The notes: a model not told the origin generated them from the letters alone. 64,000 nucleotides of DNA from Capitulum mitella (GCA_030062745.1 CP099854.1:8830014-8894013); one strand, 5' to 3'. Numbered from the stretch's first letter, positions 1 through 10,137 are shown. Numbers and translations are program-made.

Positions 1-385
1 TACGGCGTTCCTTTCCGTCAGCCGTCCTCAGCGGTTGACGCCAGGACTCGGTGTTCGAGCTGTGCGATATCCCGTGGAGTCTTAGCTGGTCCACCACTTG
101 CGCCCAGCAAGTTTCGGTGCAGGCCAGTAAATGGTGAAGCGATCTGAACACAGTTCTATCCTGTTGCCGTGATGTGTTGACCAGACCGCCTTTGTGGTAC
201 TGCCATTTCAGCCACAGACGGAAGATGAATATGAACAGTTTCTAAATGTCAGTAAAAATTATTTGTCGACTCCAGTGCTGCTAGCGTTGTTTTTAGCTTT
301 TTGTCTGAGATCTTTGCAGATGATGAATAGGTTGAAGAAACAGTGATGTTACACAACACTTGGTAAGATCGCGTGCCTGTTGCAG

Positions 386-509
386 AAATCATGTGCGGCG
401 GCCACAACACGATGGTGCTGCACAACACGTGCGAAGACTCACTCCTGGCTGCTCCTCTCATCTTGGATCTCGTCATTCTCACGGAGCTCTTTCAGCGCAT
501 CCAGTTCAG
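386..509 (+). CDS. INO1: Inositol-3-phosphate synthase, penultimate coding exon (partial gene)
   Basis: INO1 converts glucose 6-phosphate to 1D-myo-inositol 3-phosphate with an internal NAD+ redox cycle; it is cytosolic and is the committed step of inositol synthesis. The exon reads [20 protein letters not shown] and then [20 protein letters not shown]. This is the family's strongly conserved block around [12 protein letters not shown], part of the substrate and NAD binding core. The 3' splice site is TGCCTGTTGCAG ending at 385. The exon supplies the last two bases of a Glu codon, as expected for the family's SE(I/L)M junction. The donor is TTCAG|GTGATC after 509, leaving a codon split after two bases (AG+G). 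No earlier exon is recognisable in bases 1-385, so the N-terminal part lies before the window. Family assignment is very sure; exon ends rest on phase and homology. Confidence 0.93.
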
Positions 510-976
510 GTGATCTCTCCCAGCGTTCCGCCGATTCCGGTTCAGTCACACAGCGTTCAGTGCATCCAGTTCATGTCAGCTCACCTACTGTTTGGAGGTG
601 TCCAGTTCGGGAAATATCGGGATATTTCAGGGTGTCCGACTCATGTACGCTTACCGACGTTCAAAAGCGATTGTGTGAGCAAAAATTCTGATGCTTACAG
701 CGTGGCCGGACAAGCTGTGGAGAGCGCACCTGTCAGTGTATCGCGCGACAAAAGAAAATTGATTCTGAGTCCACGAAGACTGTTCTCATTACGTAAGAAC
801 TAGGTTTCCTTAGCGACAACTGTTGCACCATGGTGACCAGACAAGCGATCCGCAGGTGATCAAAACAACCCTGAAGACGTCCCCTGTAGGCAGGTGACCT
901 CTGGCCGCTTACCCCCGGTCGGCAGGTGACCCCTGACCTGACCTCTGACCTGGTCTAACCCACCACCTGACCACAG

Positions 977-1394
977 GTGCGGTGACGAGCCGGAGTTCCA
1001 CGGCTTCCACAGCGTGCTGTCGGCGCTCGGCTACCTCTGCAAGGCGCCGCTGGTGCCGGCCGGCGCGCCGGTCGTGAACGCGCTCGCGCACCAGCGCGCT
1101 GCGCTCGAGAACATCCTGCGCGCCTGCGTCGGCCTGCAGCCGCTCGGCCACGTGGCTCTCGAATTCCGCGCGCCGGCGGCCGCCAGGGACGTGTGGACGC
1201 GCCGCGGCGTCGCCGTGGAGGCGGTGGCGCGGCCGAGCAGCAAGCGGGCCGTCATCCAGGGCGGCACGGGCAACACCAACGGCCGCAACGGCTACGGCGG
1301 CTTCGCCAACGGCTGCCCCGCCAACGGCGAGGCCAACGGCGTGGCCAACGGCCACGACGGACACCTCGTTAACGGCGCTGGCGAACACGTCTAG
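977..1394 (+). CDS. INO1: Inositol-3-phosphate synthase, last coding exon
   Basis: This exon follows the one ending at 509 in matching phase: AG+G gives Arg, then [20 protein letters not shown] and [20 protein letters not shown]. It closely parallels animal INO1 (SLLSFLFKAPLVPPG, then VNALFRQR and [10 protein letters not shown]). About 60 residues in, [20 protein letters not shown] continues the match to the end of the conserved catalytic fold. The remaining residues are an unconserved tail rich in Asn-Gly ([28 protein letters not shown]) that ends GAGEHV before TAG at 1392-1394. A disordered Asn/Gly tail is also seen in other animal INO1 proteins, although its sequence varies. The acceptor is CTGACCACAG ending at 976. 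Base use is very GC-rich at third positions. Confidence 0.94.
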
Positions 1395-1660
1395 CGCGGC
1401 GGCGCGGCGGCCGTCCAGGCGGCGGCCCCCGAGGCGGTCGAGCCGCGAGGCGCGGTCCCGGCTGCCGCTTCGCTCGACGGGTGGCGGTGTTTCGGCACAG
1501 GACCGCTGCTGGAATGCAGCGGTGACTAGGCTGCTATTTTGCTCGCTAGATGGTGGTAGTGTCCCGGCTGCCGTTTCGCCCGCTAGACGGCGGTAGTGTT
1601 CCAGCTGCCTTGAGAATTATCTCTGCACGTACCGAGACGAATAAAGCATGACGGGGAGGA
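1395..1660 (+). other. INO1: INO1 3' untranslated region
   Basis: This is the non-coding sequence between the INO1 stop and just past its poly(A) signal. It contains a short imperfect direct repeat: CGGTAGTGT and GGTGGTAGTGTCCCGGCTGC near 1547-1575 resemble GGCGGTAGTGTTCCAGCTGC near 1588-1607. No other element is visible. Confidence 0.6.
1639..1644 (+). terminator. INO1: Poly(A) signal AATAAA for INO1
   Basis: This canonical AATAAA lies 245 bases after the INO1 stop, the first on this strand after the gene. Cleavage would be expected about 10-30 bases on. Confidence 0.6.
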
Positions 1661-3231
1661 GCAGTCGTACTATGCACAGGTGTCACACACCCATGGCCGA
1701 TGAGAATACTGATATCCCACATGTCCATGACTAGTCGAGAATGCATGCGAAAATGTCTGAGCTGGCGAAAATAAACGATCATGGCAAGTCTGGAAAAAAA
1801 AACAAGGCGGCCAGTCCTTGCGCGTTCGGTTTCGATCAAAGCTGTCCGCAACCGAGATTACGTTTTAGTAGGCCAAAAGACCCACAATGTGGAAAAGCCG
1901 GTGAAATTGCACAGCGGTCCCTCCACTTGTAGCTCAACAGTCGTGACGCCCAAAGATGCTTTTTATTTTGTTTCCTTTTTTTCGTTTTTTGAGGGGCAAT
2001 GGATGTATCCCAACAAGCAACATTGTTCTGCTTTCGTTACAGCGTCCACAGCGAACACGCATTCTTCCTTTCGTTCCCAGAACCCGAGCAAGCGAACGCC
2101 TGCGAGGGTTTGCCGTTTATTACCTTCGCACGAGTACTGCAAAACCTTACATGGCTACACCTACAGACTGACTCTCCGTGGGGGGCACTCGGCTAAACAA
2201 GCACCGCACACGCCCAGACCAGGAGCACGACCCTCCGCCGCCCAAACGCCGCTGTCCTGATCGCCCAGGGCACCGCCAGTGTTGCAATCAGAGGCCGAAA
2301 CCTTCGCACCGTTGGCGGAGGTGCCGACCCCCCTCGAAAACCCCCAAATCGGAGGCGTGAGATCGCGAAGGACGCCGCGGAGGGATTCCCTCCCGTCTGG
2401 GTGTGCGCGGGACTGAAGATCACGGGCGGGTTACGGTTCCACTGCTCACCACGACGCCACAGTGTGAGTACAGGTTTCCACACGGCACGCACAATGAAAG
2501 CACAGCTCACTAGCAACACACGTTCCGCCGCGCGGCGCGCCAGCCAGCCAATCACCGGCGGCAAAATCCCAGTCGAACCAATCAGACGCCGCCGCACGGC
2601 GATGACGTGGCCACGGACGACGCTCATTGGTCGGCCGAGTGCGCGAGCGTCGTTGCCAAGGTGACACAAAAATCCGAGTCCCCATGAAGCCGCTATCACT
2701 TCCACGTCATCCACGCTGGCAAATCAAGCCTCTATAGCGCTCACAATCCCTTCCGGGTTTCCGAACAGCACGATGCGGGAGGGGCAAGGACAAAGCGAAA
2801 CTAACGGAGCACACGTCTTTCGATGCGCCGGCACATCATCGTACAATGGCAAGCGTTAAGCGACACGTGGCGCATGCACCCCAAATGGCGACCCAATACA
2901 GGATATCACGACTACAGAGCCTGCCTCGGCCGCCTGCGTCCGACCCGGCGGCCGCGGTTTACACGTAAACCGCCCTCGGTCGCGGCGGGCAGGCAGGCGT
3001 ACCAAATAACACAGTTGGGGGGGGGGGGGGACGGAGGCAGGGCAGCGTATCCAGCTCTCGTTTCAGCCACCGCGGATGGCCGACACCGCAGCCGTCCCGC
3101 TCGGAAGCCGTACAAATTGATCCCAGCGTGAACCCGATCGGTGCGCATCAAATCTCCGCTCCCGCGCACCAAATCTCTGCTCCCGCTCGCCGGCCCCACT
3201 CAGAAGGAAGCCGGCGCGGCTCCAGCACCGG
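1645..3231. other. Junction of two convergent 3' ends; no coding exon seen
   Basis: The stretch lies between the INO1 poly(A) signal (+) and the EFA6 long-form stop (-). The part above about 2116 is probably EFA6 3' untranslated region. Open frames here show no family resemblance. A poly-G tract of about 14 bases lies at 3017-3030. Confidence 0.5.
2116..2121 (-). terminator. Poly(A) signal candidate for the long EFA6 transcript
   Basis: TTTATT on the + strand is AATAAA on the - strand, about 1.1 kb beyond the long-form EFA6 stop at 3232. A second candidate is at 1963-1968, within an A-rich (- strand) context. Either would end EFA6 head-on to INO1, leaving roughly 0.3-0.5 kb between the two signals. 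Confidence 0.4.
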
Positions 3232-3559
3232 CTACTTCTTCCACCACTTCCGCTTCTGCTTCTTCTTGTCGGGCTCGCCGGCGGCGTCAGCGGCGGCCGG
3301 CGCGGCGTCCTCTGGCTGGGCAACCGGAACTGCCGCAGCCTTCTCTCCCTCCCCGGCCTCTGCCGCCTCCCCACCATTATCTTCACGCCTTCCCTGTCCC
3401 TCACCCTCCGGCCCCTTGGACGGCTTCGCCTTCCGCTTGTCCGCCTTCTCGCCGCCGTCCCGCTTCGCCTTCTTCTTCTTTTTGAGGAGCTCCTCTTTAG
3501 TGGGGACTGCCGGCGGCTCGTCGGCAGCGACGGTGGCGTCGGTCTCCTCCGGAGCCGCA
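3232..3559 (-). CDS. EFA6: EFA6/PSD-like ARF6 GEF, Lys-rich (alternative) terminal exon
   Basis: The exon encodes about 108 residues and TAA/TAG-type stop at 3232-3234. It starts AAPEETDATVAADEPPAVPT, has a basic block KEELLKKKKKAKRD, then acidic and Ala/Glu/Pro stretches, and ends DKKKQKRKWWKK. The acceptor is CTCGGCACCGGCAG before base 3559. Its first base completes a codon begun by two bases. This phase matches a good donor, GACAG|GTACAG, inside the upstream exon (exon part 7878-7685), giving AG+T = Ser. With this exon, all coding parts sum to 875 codons including stop. The basic tail could bind membrane lipid or nucleic acid; this is inference. The link to EFA6 rests on phase, strand and position. 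It could instead end a separate, unrecognised gene. Confidence 0.55.
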
Positions 3560-3578
3560 CTGCCGGTGCCGAGAGCAC

Positions 3579-3785
3579 AGGTCACATCCGACACAGGTCA
3601 CATCTGATACAGGTCACATCCGGCACAGGTCACATCTGATACAAGTCACATCTGACACGGGTCACATCTGGCGCAGGTCGCATACGAACCCGGGCACATA
3701 TGATACAGGTTACATTTGGCACAGGTCACACCTAACACAGGTCAAATCCGACAAGGTCATATCTGACACAGGTCACAAATGGTAA
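3579..3785 (+). repeat. 16-bp minisatellite, about 13 units, built on AGGTCA
   Basis: The unit is close to AGGTCACATCTGACAC. Unit starts fall at 3579, 3595, 3611, 3627 and so on to 3739, all 16 bases apart, then 3754 and 3770. Variants include AAGTCA, GGGTCA and AGGTTA. It abuts the acceptor of the exon ending at 3559, so on the - strand it fills the expected branch-point region. Confidence 0.92.
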
Positions 3786-3811
3786 AGACCACATCGGATA
3801 AAGGTTACCTG

Positions 3812-3834
3812 TGACCACATGTAACATGTGGTCA
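3812..3834. repeat. Short inverted repeat (10-bp stem, 3-base loop)
   Basis: TGACCACATG, TAA, CATGTGGTCA: a perfect inverted repeat just beyond the 16-bp minisatellite. Confidence 0.8.
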
Positions 3835-4192
3835 TATGTATGTGGCCTAACATATGGCCGACCTAACATAACATCAAACATATGGCCGACCAATGCATAC
3901 GGATCGGAAACGCCCATCGTACAGCACGTCTGCCACACGGCACAGGATCCATACGACACAAGTCGCATCCGACATGGAAAATGACATCGGCAGCAACAGT
4001 CAAACCACACCGGCGTCCACCGCGGTGCTGTATTTTCACATGCCCCGTCCGTTTGCGCACATACGAGCACATAATAAACTAATCTGAACTGAACTGAACT
4101 CAGCAAACTGAAGTCGACCTGACCACTGGCCGCTCCAGACCGGACCCAAACAGACCAGACCCAACCAGTCAGAGGTAGGTACAGTCATCAGG

Positions 4193-4220
4193 GCCGGACC
4201 GGACCGGACCGGACCGGACT
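4193..4220. repeat. (GGACC)n pentanucleotide microsatellite
   Basis: Five to six consecutive GGACC units flanked by related degenerate CCAGACC/GGACCCA sequence. Confidence 0.85.
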
Positions 4221-5225
4221 GTCCGGAGTCCACTCACCGGTCGTTCAGGCGTTAGAGTGAGTTCACGCCGCCACCACCGCGTTAGAGGTCAGCTGGTCAG
4301 CAGGCAGGGAGGGCAGATGGCAGCAGGCCGGCGCTTCGGATCCGCTCCTGGACTAGCGACCCACTACCGATCCACTGCCGACCTGTTGTCGGTCCCGAGA
4401 ACCACTACCAGCCTACTACCGGCCCCTGAATCCACACTACAAACCAGAGATCCACTACGGGTTCACTGCCGATCTCCTACTAAACCCGATAATTTCCGCA
4501 CAGCCAGAGCATGCCAAAAGAAACCCGGTGTTGTCCCAAGACCTTCCACCATACAAGCCCCACAATCCGCGCATGCCACATGACCTTTGCAAAAAACCCT
4601 ACACGCACGCATCTGGTTACTTCATGGCGTGACAAAAATCAATGGCGCTGTGAACATTTTCCTGCCATGAACCAAATCCATCAACATTACGGACTAAACA
4701 AACGGACGACCTGGAGTCACGTCTGCAACTGCGATTGCGTTAATATATACGTTGCAACTTCACTCCATTCAATGAACGCCTGCGGTCCCCACAATACAAT
4801 ACAATCGGCCACAGTAGACTGTAGTGCAGCCTGAATGACGAAAGGATACGAAAGTCGGTGTCTGGGTGAACTAAACTGCGAACGAACTTCTGATGAATTT
4901 GGAGCCGTGTCAATCTCTGAAGTGGGTGGACCAACAGTTTGCTACATCGCGTGCGCGAAATTTCACGAGCAGGAGCAGCATGGATTAGAATTAGTCCTGG
5001 CCACCGCCCGTAGCAACCCAATGTTACTTAGTTAAAAATGTTGCTCGGGTTTAAAAAGAGTTACGAACATGGCAATTTGTTTCGCAAAAGGCGAAAACTA
5101 GCGTTACTTCACAATCAGAGGAAAACACGATGCTGTGCCAAAAACACGCGACTGCATGCCTCGGCAATCAACACGAAAGCAGCCAAACAGGAGAAAACAT
5201 TGGCATGGTATTCACGCTCAGGAGT

Positions 5226-5231
5226 TTTATT
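5226..5231 (-). terminator. EFA6: Poly(A) signal candidate for the short EFA6 transcript
   Basis: TTTATT on the + strand gives AATAAA on the - strand, about 2.4 kb past the short-form stop at 7630. The distance is long, so its use is uncertain. Confidence 0.3.
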
Positions 5232-7273
5232 GAAAGCACAGGATATTTATAAAACACACACAATGGCGCTTGTCACAGTAAAAATATTAGTAAAAATAAA
5301 CGCGTACAAAGCACGGTAACGTATGGCGACAATTTAACGCGACTAAACGAGGAGTAAGCACCTGCCACGTCACTGGCGGAAATTCTGCTGACGACAGCAA
5401 ACAACTGTTTCCGAACTCTGCGTGCCGCCGGCACCGCTTGGTCAGAAATAAGATCATTCGCTGCACGGTTCATGGCTGCACAAACCCGGCGGGCGGTGCT
5501 GACGGCGACAGAAACGGACCAATCGCCGCGACAGAGCGTGAGAGTGGGCCAACGACGGGGTCTCGTTTCGGCTGACGTTAGTAGCGGCAGCCGCCATCGA
5601 ACACCTGACCGGAGCTGAGTTTCTCGACCGCGTGGATTCCAAACACCTGAGTTCCGTCCGCGCCGTTATTGCAGAACGTCGGCGCTGACGAGTTCAGCGT
5701 TCACCGGGCCGCCACGCCTCCCGTCACATCCAACCTGAGCGTCACGCGCACAGTTGACACTGGCGTGGCGGCCCCGCTCGTGACGCCCGCCCGGTGATGT
5801 GTTCACATCTGCCCGCCCCGAGCTGGCCCACTCGGCGCGTGGCCGCCGGACAACGCGGCGATCTGCGGCCCGACAGCGCTGAGCCAATACTCGGAAACGC
5901 GCGGCAATACCGGTCAGATCGTTTACGGCGTAATTTGAACGAGATATGGCGATCTGCGCGTGAAACATAAGACGACCTCCACATCTCACAGACCAACGGA
6001 TGGTCGCGGCAACCAAACAACTGAAATCCAGTGGGTATACAGCCAAGTGCTTGCGTCCGACAATTTCAAGGCGGCCTTAAAATAACGTTTTAACAGTGAT
6101 CTATCTATATTCTAATAATTTCAGGTTTTCGAAAAAGGTGACAGGCTAGCAGCAACATGAGCGTGCTACGCCAGCTTGCAAAACGATTGAAATCATCAGA
6201 CTCGACTGCCACGCAACGCCGCATTCCTATCGCTCTCCATTTCTCGCTCGGAAAATCCGCTCCAAGTTCATGAAAAAACACCAGACTCTAAAGAAATCTT
6301 CAGATTCCGCCAAATCCGACTGCCGCGGCAAAAGCCGCACCAGCCCGCGTTGTCTGGCATCAGCACGCGCTCTTTGATTGCATGGCGCCTCCGCCGGGCG
6401 CTGCCAGGCAGCCGGCGCCAGGCGGCCAGCCTGTTCGCAGCCGGCTGACGCCGCGATCCGCCATCCGACGACGACAAATCGCAGCCCGGACTCGCTTTGG
6501 CACAGCTTTGCATGTGAGCCGGCAGCAGAACTGGGGCTACGGTAAAGGCCACTAACGAAGGATCGGCATGCAAAACAGTCGCGCGCCGCCGCGGGCGAAA
6601 CGAATGAGTGAACAGAGACCAGTTCTCGATAGTTCCCGCAGCACACTGCAGAACTCTTTCAGTCGACTAGTAAACTCCGAGTGTAACGTGAAACCGATGC
6701 AGCGTCCACCGGTTCAGGACTCTGTCAATTTCGCACAAAACATCGCTGACCAACCCTGGTGAGGTCTCCTTGGCGCGGCGTGGACGTCCTCGAAATGTGC
6801 CAGCGCCCGCTAACCATGACTAGAATACCGACCTCTCTGCACACAGCGACTGAGAACATTCGGCCCATTCGCCCACGCCGCCACCGTCCAAACTGCGTCC
6901 AAAACCGGGGGATTCCCAGCCTTGCTGACTCGCGCGCTACCGTCGCCCGGCGTTTCCCGCCTCTTTAGTTCTCTCCCGCGGAAACAACGCGAGTCGCTCA
7001 GCTGAGCGGTGGCCGGCCGGCCGGCCGGCGCAGTCAGCTGATATGCCTTTGATGACGCCGGCCGGGCGGCGGCCGCGACGGCGAAAAAGACGGCATATAA
7101 CGCTCGCTCCGCGCGGCCACGTCAGCAAGAAAAAACGCCGCCCGAGCCGCCGCTGGCACCGCTCCAGGCCACGCCACTTCCACAGCGGCCCCGGTCAATC
7201 CCCGCAGAGGCGGCGCCCAAACAAACATATCACGGGCCGGCGGCGGCGGCTCTGCATTACCGACCACCGCCGC

Positions 7274-7302
7274 TGACGTCACGCGGGCGGGGCGTGACGT
7301 CA
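7274..7302. promoter_or_regulatory. Paired CRE-type sites in GC-rich DNA
   Basis: Two TGACGTCA octamers (7274-7281, 7295-7302), each followed by CGCGGGC, with GGCGGGGCG between them. TGACGTCA is the palindromic CREB/ATF site, and GGGGCG is an Sp1-type box. The layout looks promoter-like, and a GTTATATGCC stretch on the - strand lies near 7090-7100, but no start site or transcript can be shown. Confidence 0.3.
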
Positions 7303-7629
7303 CGCGGGCCGAGTTCTCGTTGCGCGCGCGACTAGAGCGACCGCCCCGGCCGAGCAGGCGACGGAGCGGCGTGCTCAGTTGCAGGACATCCACACACGCC
7401 GGCGCCGCTCTACACCACCGTCACCGTCACCACCACCACCAGCGTCAGCATCACCAGCATCAGCAGCAGCACCATCCGAGTCCAGCAGAGTCGCGGCTTT
7501 GCTCGCTGCGCACCGCACTCCGCAGGCGGGGTTAGTCTCGGCGCGCGTGCTGCCACCTATGGGCGCGCCGACCAACTACCAGTCGCCGCGGCCGCCGGCG
7601 GGCAGCGTTAGCAGCGGGCCAGCCGCTGG

Positions 7630-7878
7630 CTAGTCCATGTTGGCCAGTGCCCGGTCGCCGGCCACCGCCTGCACGTAACTGTACCTGTCGGTGGGCTTAG
7701 CCGGCCGCCTGTCGGCTGGCGGCGGCACTTTGAGTGCGGCAGCGGCCGGCGGCGGCGCCACCGTCGCCGCCTCCTCGTCCAGCTCGCCGATTGGCGTCTG
7801 CAGGAGCGCCGGCTCCAGCTGCGGGTACTGCGACATCTTGGAGCGCAGCAGCTGCGCGTACGTCCGGTACCGAGTCGC
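7630..7878 (-). CDS. EFA6: EFA6/PSD-like ARF6 GEF, C-terminal coiled-coil exon (short-form last exon)
   Basis: The exon begins ATRYRTYAQLLRSKM after acceptor CGGCCGCAG (base 7879 onward). It joins the preceding exon's FSFLQAE in phase 0. The joined sequence parallels vertebrate PSD, where YLEFEKSRYSTYAALLRVKL follows the PH domain. Next come SQYPQLEPALLQTPIGELDE, a Pro/Ala-rich linker and RRPAKPTDRYSYVQ. Reading through gives AVAGDRALANMD and a TAG stop at 7630. An internal donor, CCGACAG|GTACAG, at 7685/7684 would instead splice to the Lys-rich exon at 3559. In this family the C-terminal region binds F-actin and regulates membrane ruffling. Which 3' end dominates cannot be told from sequence. 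Confidence 0.85.
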   Translation of the reverse strand, partial: ATRYRTYAQLLRSKMSQYPQLEPALLQTPIGELDEEAATVAPPPAAAALKVPPPADRRPAKPTDRYSYVQAVAGDRALANMD

Positions 7879-8505
7879 CTGCGGCCGCGTCAGCGCCACG
7901 CGCCACGTCAAGACCAGTCCGCCCCCGTGACGATTGTGATCGGGAACGCGACGCTATCCCAGTCACGACATGACGACGTCACGAGCGCGAGCTAGGACGT
8001 GTAAAATTTCAGGCAAATGACTTTCGTTATGAATGCTTACCATACACCGTTCAATGCATGGAATGCAAGCCTAACGTAAATTCGGTTTCTGCCCGGATAC
8101 AATAAATAACGGGTACAATATCGCGTGGACCATATCTTGACATGCAGCACGCCTAGGCCTCAACTCAGATGACCCCTGAACACAATCCAATATTGTTATT
8201 TTACCGAGGCCACAACATCCTATCATATTACAACTCCACCAACGGTTGAGTTTTAACGTTACATCAATGGCGGCTCTCAACACGTGTGGTTAGTTCCTGT
8301 GTATTGCTATGACAGACAGAAAACATCAAAGACGTATCATAATTTTAGTTATATTTCACGACCTCCTGACTTCCCTTACTACGGCCCTGTCTCCGCCACC
8401 GACCAAAGCCCCGGAAACCAACAGAAACACTGGCCTGCTGCCAGCACGGCAGCAGTCCCACCTCTGCCCGCCGGAGGGAGAAGTGGTCTGTACGGTGGTC
8501 CCTAC

Positions 8506-8625
8506 CTCAGCCTGCAGAAGAATCTGTATACAGTGATCCCTCCCTCAGCCTGAAGGAACGAGAACCTCTGTACAGCGACCCCTACCTCAGCCTGCAGGAA
8601 GGAGAACTTTTGCCGGTACGCGTGC
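8506..8625 (-). repeat. EFA6: Threefold tandem repeat of an EFA6 exon end and its splice donor
   Basis: The exon end TTCCTGCAGGCTGAG plus donor GTAGGG (- strand) recurs downstream at about 40-bp steps: CTCAGCCTG on the + strand begins at 8586, 8544 and 8506. The middle copy reads GCTGAGGGAGGG and has lost the GT. The third copy keeps an intact GCTGAG|GTAGGG. Confidence 0.8.
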
Positions 8626-8729
8626 ACCTGCTGGGCCCGCGCCGTCCGGCCTGGCGGGGACTGCTCCATCTCGGCAAGCTCCGTCTCCAGCTGGGTCACC
8701 CGCTTCTCGTGGTCCAGCAGCTGGTCGTG
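8586..8729 (-). CDS. EFA6: EFA6/PSD-like ARF6 GEF, coiled-coil exon
   Basis: A 48-codon exon, phase 0 at both ends. It begins HDQLLDHEKRVTQLETELAE and continues MEQSPPGRTARAQQVHAYRQ and KFSFLQAE. The family equivalent runs from EEQLKSHESKLKQ... to the EAYLEFEK segment. It is rich in Glu, Gln, Leu and Lys/Arg, as expected for the helical coiled coil after the PH domain. The acceptor is CCCTGCCGCAG (base 8730 onward); the donor is GCTGAG|GTAGGG. The donor end is repeated twice more in the intron (see the tandem repeat at 8506-8625), which makes alternative donor use possible. Confidence 0.88.
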
Positions 8730-8767
8730 CTGCGGCAGGGCGTGGCGTCAGGCGGGCGCCCGTTGCG

Positions 8768-8930
8768 TGACGTCAAACGGGCAGGCCACGGGGACGCGTC
8801 TTCACGCAGAAGGGATATGCATGTGACGTCATCGGAGACATCGGAGACCGGGTGGGACAGAGGGGCTATGACGTCACCCGGAAAAGAAATCGACAGTGTG
8901 ACGTCACCGGAGTCGTGCACCGTGACGTCA
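8768..8930. promoter_or_regulatory. Cluster of five CRE octamers in an EFA6 intron
   Basis: Exact TGACGTCA occurs at 8768, 8824, 8869, 8899 and 8923, spaced 56, 45, 30 and 24 bases apart. Such density could make a CREB/ATF-bound enhancer. It could also be relics of a decayed tandem repeat, because the flanks (CACCGG, CATCGG, CACCCGG) are alike. Confidence 0.4.
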
Positions 8931-9453
8931 CCTGAAACCCAGGCCAACAGACTTGAACACCGCGGCCCATACCGTCCAACTGCCAACCAACTCCACGTCA
9001 CCGCCTTCAACCGGGCGTCTACCACTTCAGCGCCGTCAGCTGGCGCCACCGGGCTCCGCTTAGCCGAGGCGCAAACCAGAGCACACCGCCACACAACGGA
9101 AGCCTAACCATCTCGGCCACCTCCCCTCAACCCGGCATGACTGACTGCTCTTATGATGCACGTACGATGTGTTTGTTTGTTCGTGTGTCAGTAAGCATTT
9201 TCACCTTATGTTAATTTGACTCGGGGTCCTAATAACCAATGTGCCATGTGGACAACCCCACGATTGTAAATACACCTCTAAATGCAAATACCAATACAAA
9301 TACAAACGTCACCGCAACACTGCCAGCCTGGTGACGGTCGGCCCCGACCGCGTCCCACGTCCCCACTGACCGCCCGGACACCGCCAGCCCACAGCGGCCG
9401 CCCCGGCGACACCGTCCCGGCGGTGGCCGCGCCGGCCGGTCGGTCCGGCTCAC

Positions 9454-9599
9454 CAGGTTCAGCTTGGTGATGCCCGAGGGCAGCAGCGGCCGCTGGAACC
9501 GCTTCTGGCTGCCGACGGCGCCCGGCAGCGGCGGCGCCGACAGGCTGGCCGCCACGAAGTTCACCGTGTCTAATCCAGGCCTGCAGCTCCTTGGCGTCG
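9454..9599 (-). CDS. EFA6: EFA6/PSD-like ARF6 GEF, end of PH domain (one-base frame break)
   Basis: The exon opens [10 protein letters not shown], the C-terminal helix of the PH domain with its invariant Trp. It continues one frame over as [20 protein letters not shown] and [19 protein letters not shown]. The family has W-I-x-x-I/V-N followed by VAAMFSAPPFPAA(V/I)(S/G)SQK(K/R)F(S)RPLLPS, so both parts are correct and adjacent. A surplus base, around the T at 9571 on the + strand, turns ATT GAC ACG into ATTAGACACG. Discounting that base makes the exon end in phase 0, as the next exon requires. The acceptor is CCCGCCAG (base 9600 onward); the donor is CTG|GTGAGC. A sequencing or assembly insertion is the likeliest cause. 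Confidence 0.88.
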
Positions 9600-9702
9600 C
9601 TGGCGGGCCGGGCAGAGGTCAGAGGTCGGAGGTCAGACCACAGACGTCACACCGGTCAGAGCACAGACAGCAGCCGGAGAAGGACGGGGTAGGGGATGAG
9701 TT

Positions 9703-10137
<435 letters not shown>

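Larger units (their letters stand above)
3835..7629 (-). other. EFA6: EFA6 last intron (long form) or 3' untranslated region (short form)
   Basis: No coding exon is recognised in this 3.8 kb. In the short form, the DNA below the stop at 7630 would be 3' untranslated region up to the signal near 5226. In the long form it is intron between 7684 and 3560. It contains the pentanucleotide array at 4193 and a GC-rich patch near 6990-7410 with TGACGTCA sites. Confidence 0.5.

Noticed and set aside
3579-3785. CRISPR-like regular repeats
   Set aside because: Units are contiguous with no unique spacers, in an animal genome; it is a minisatellite.
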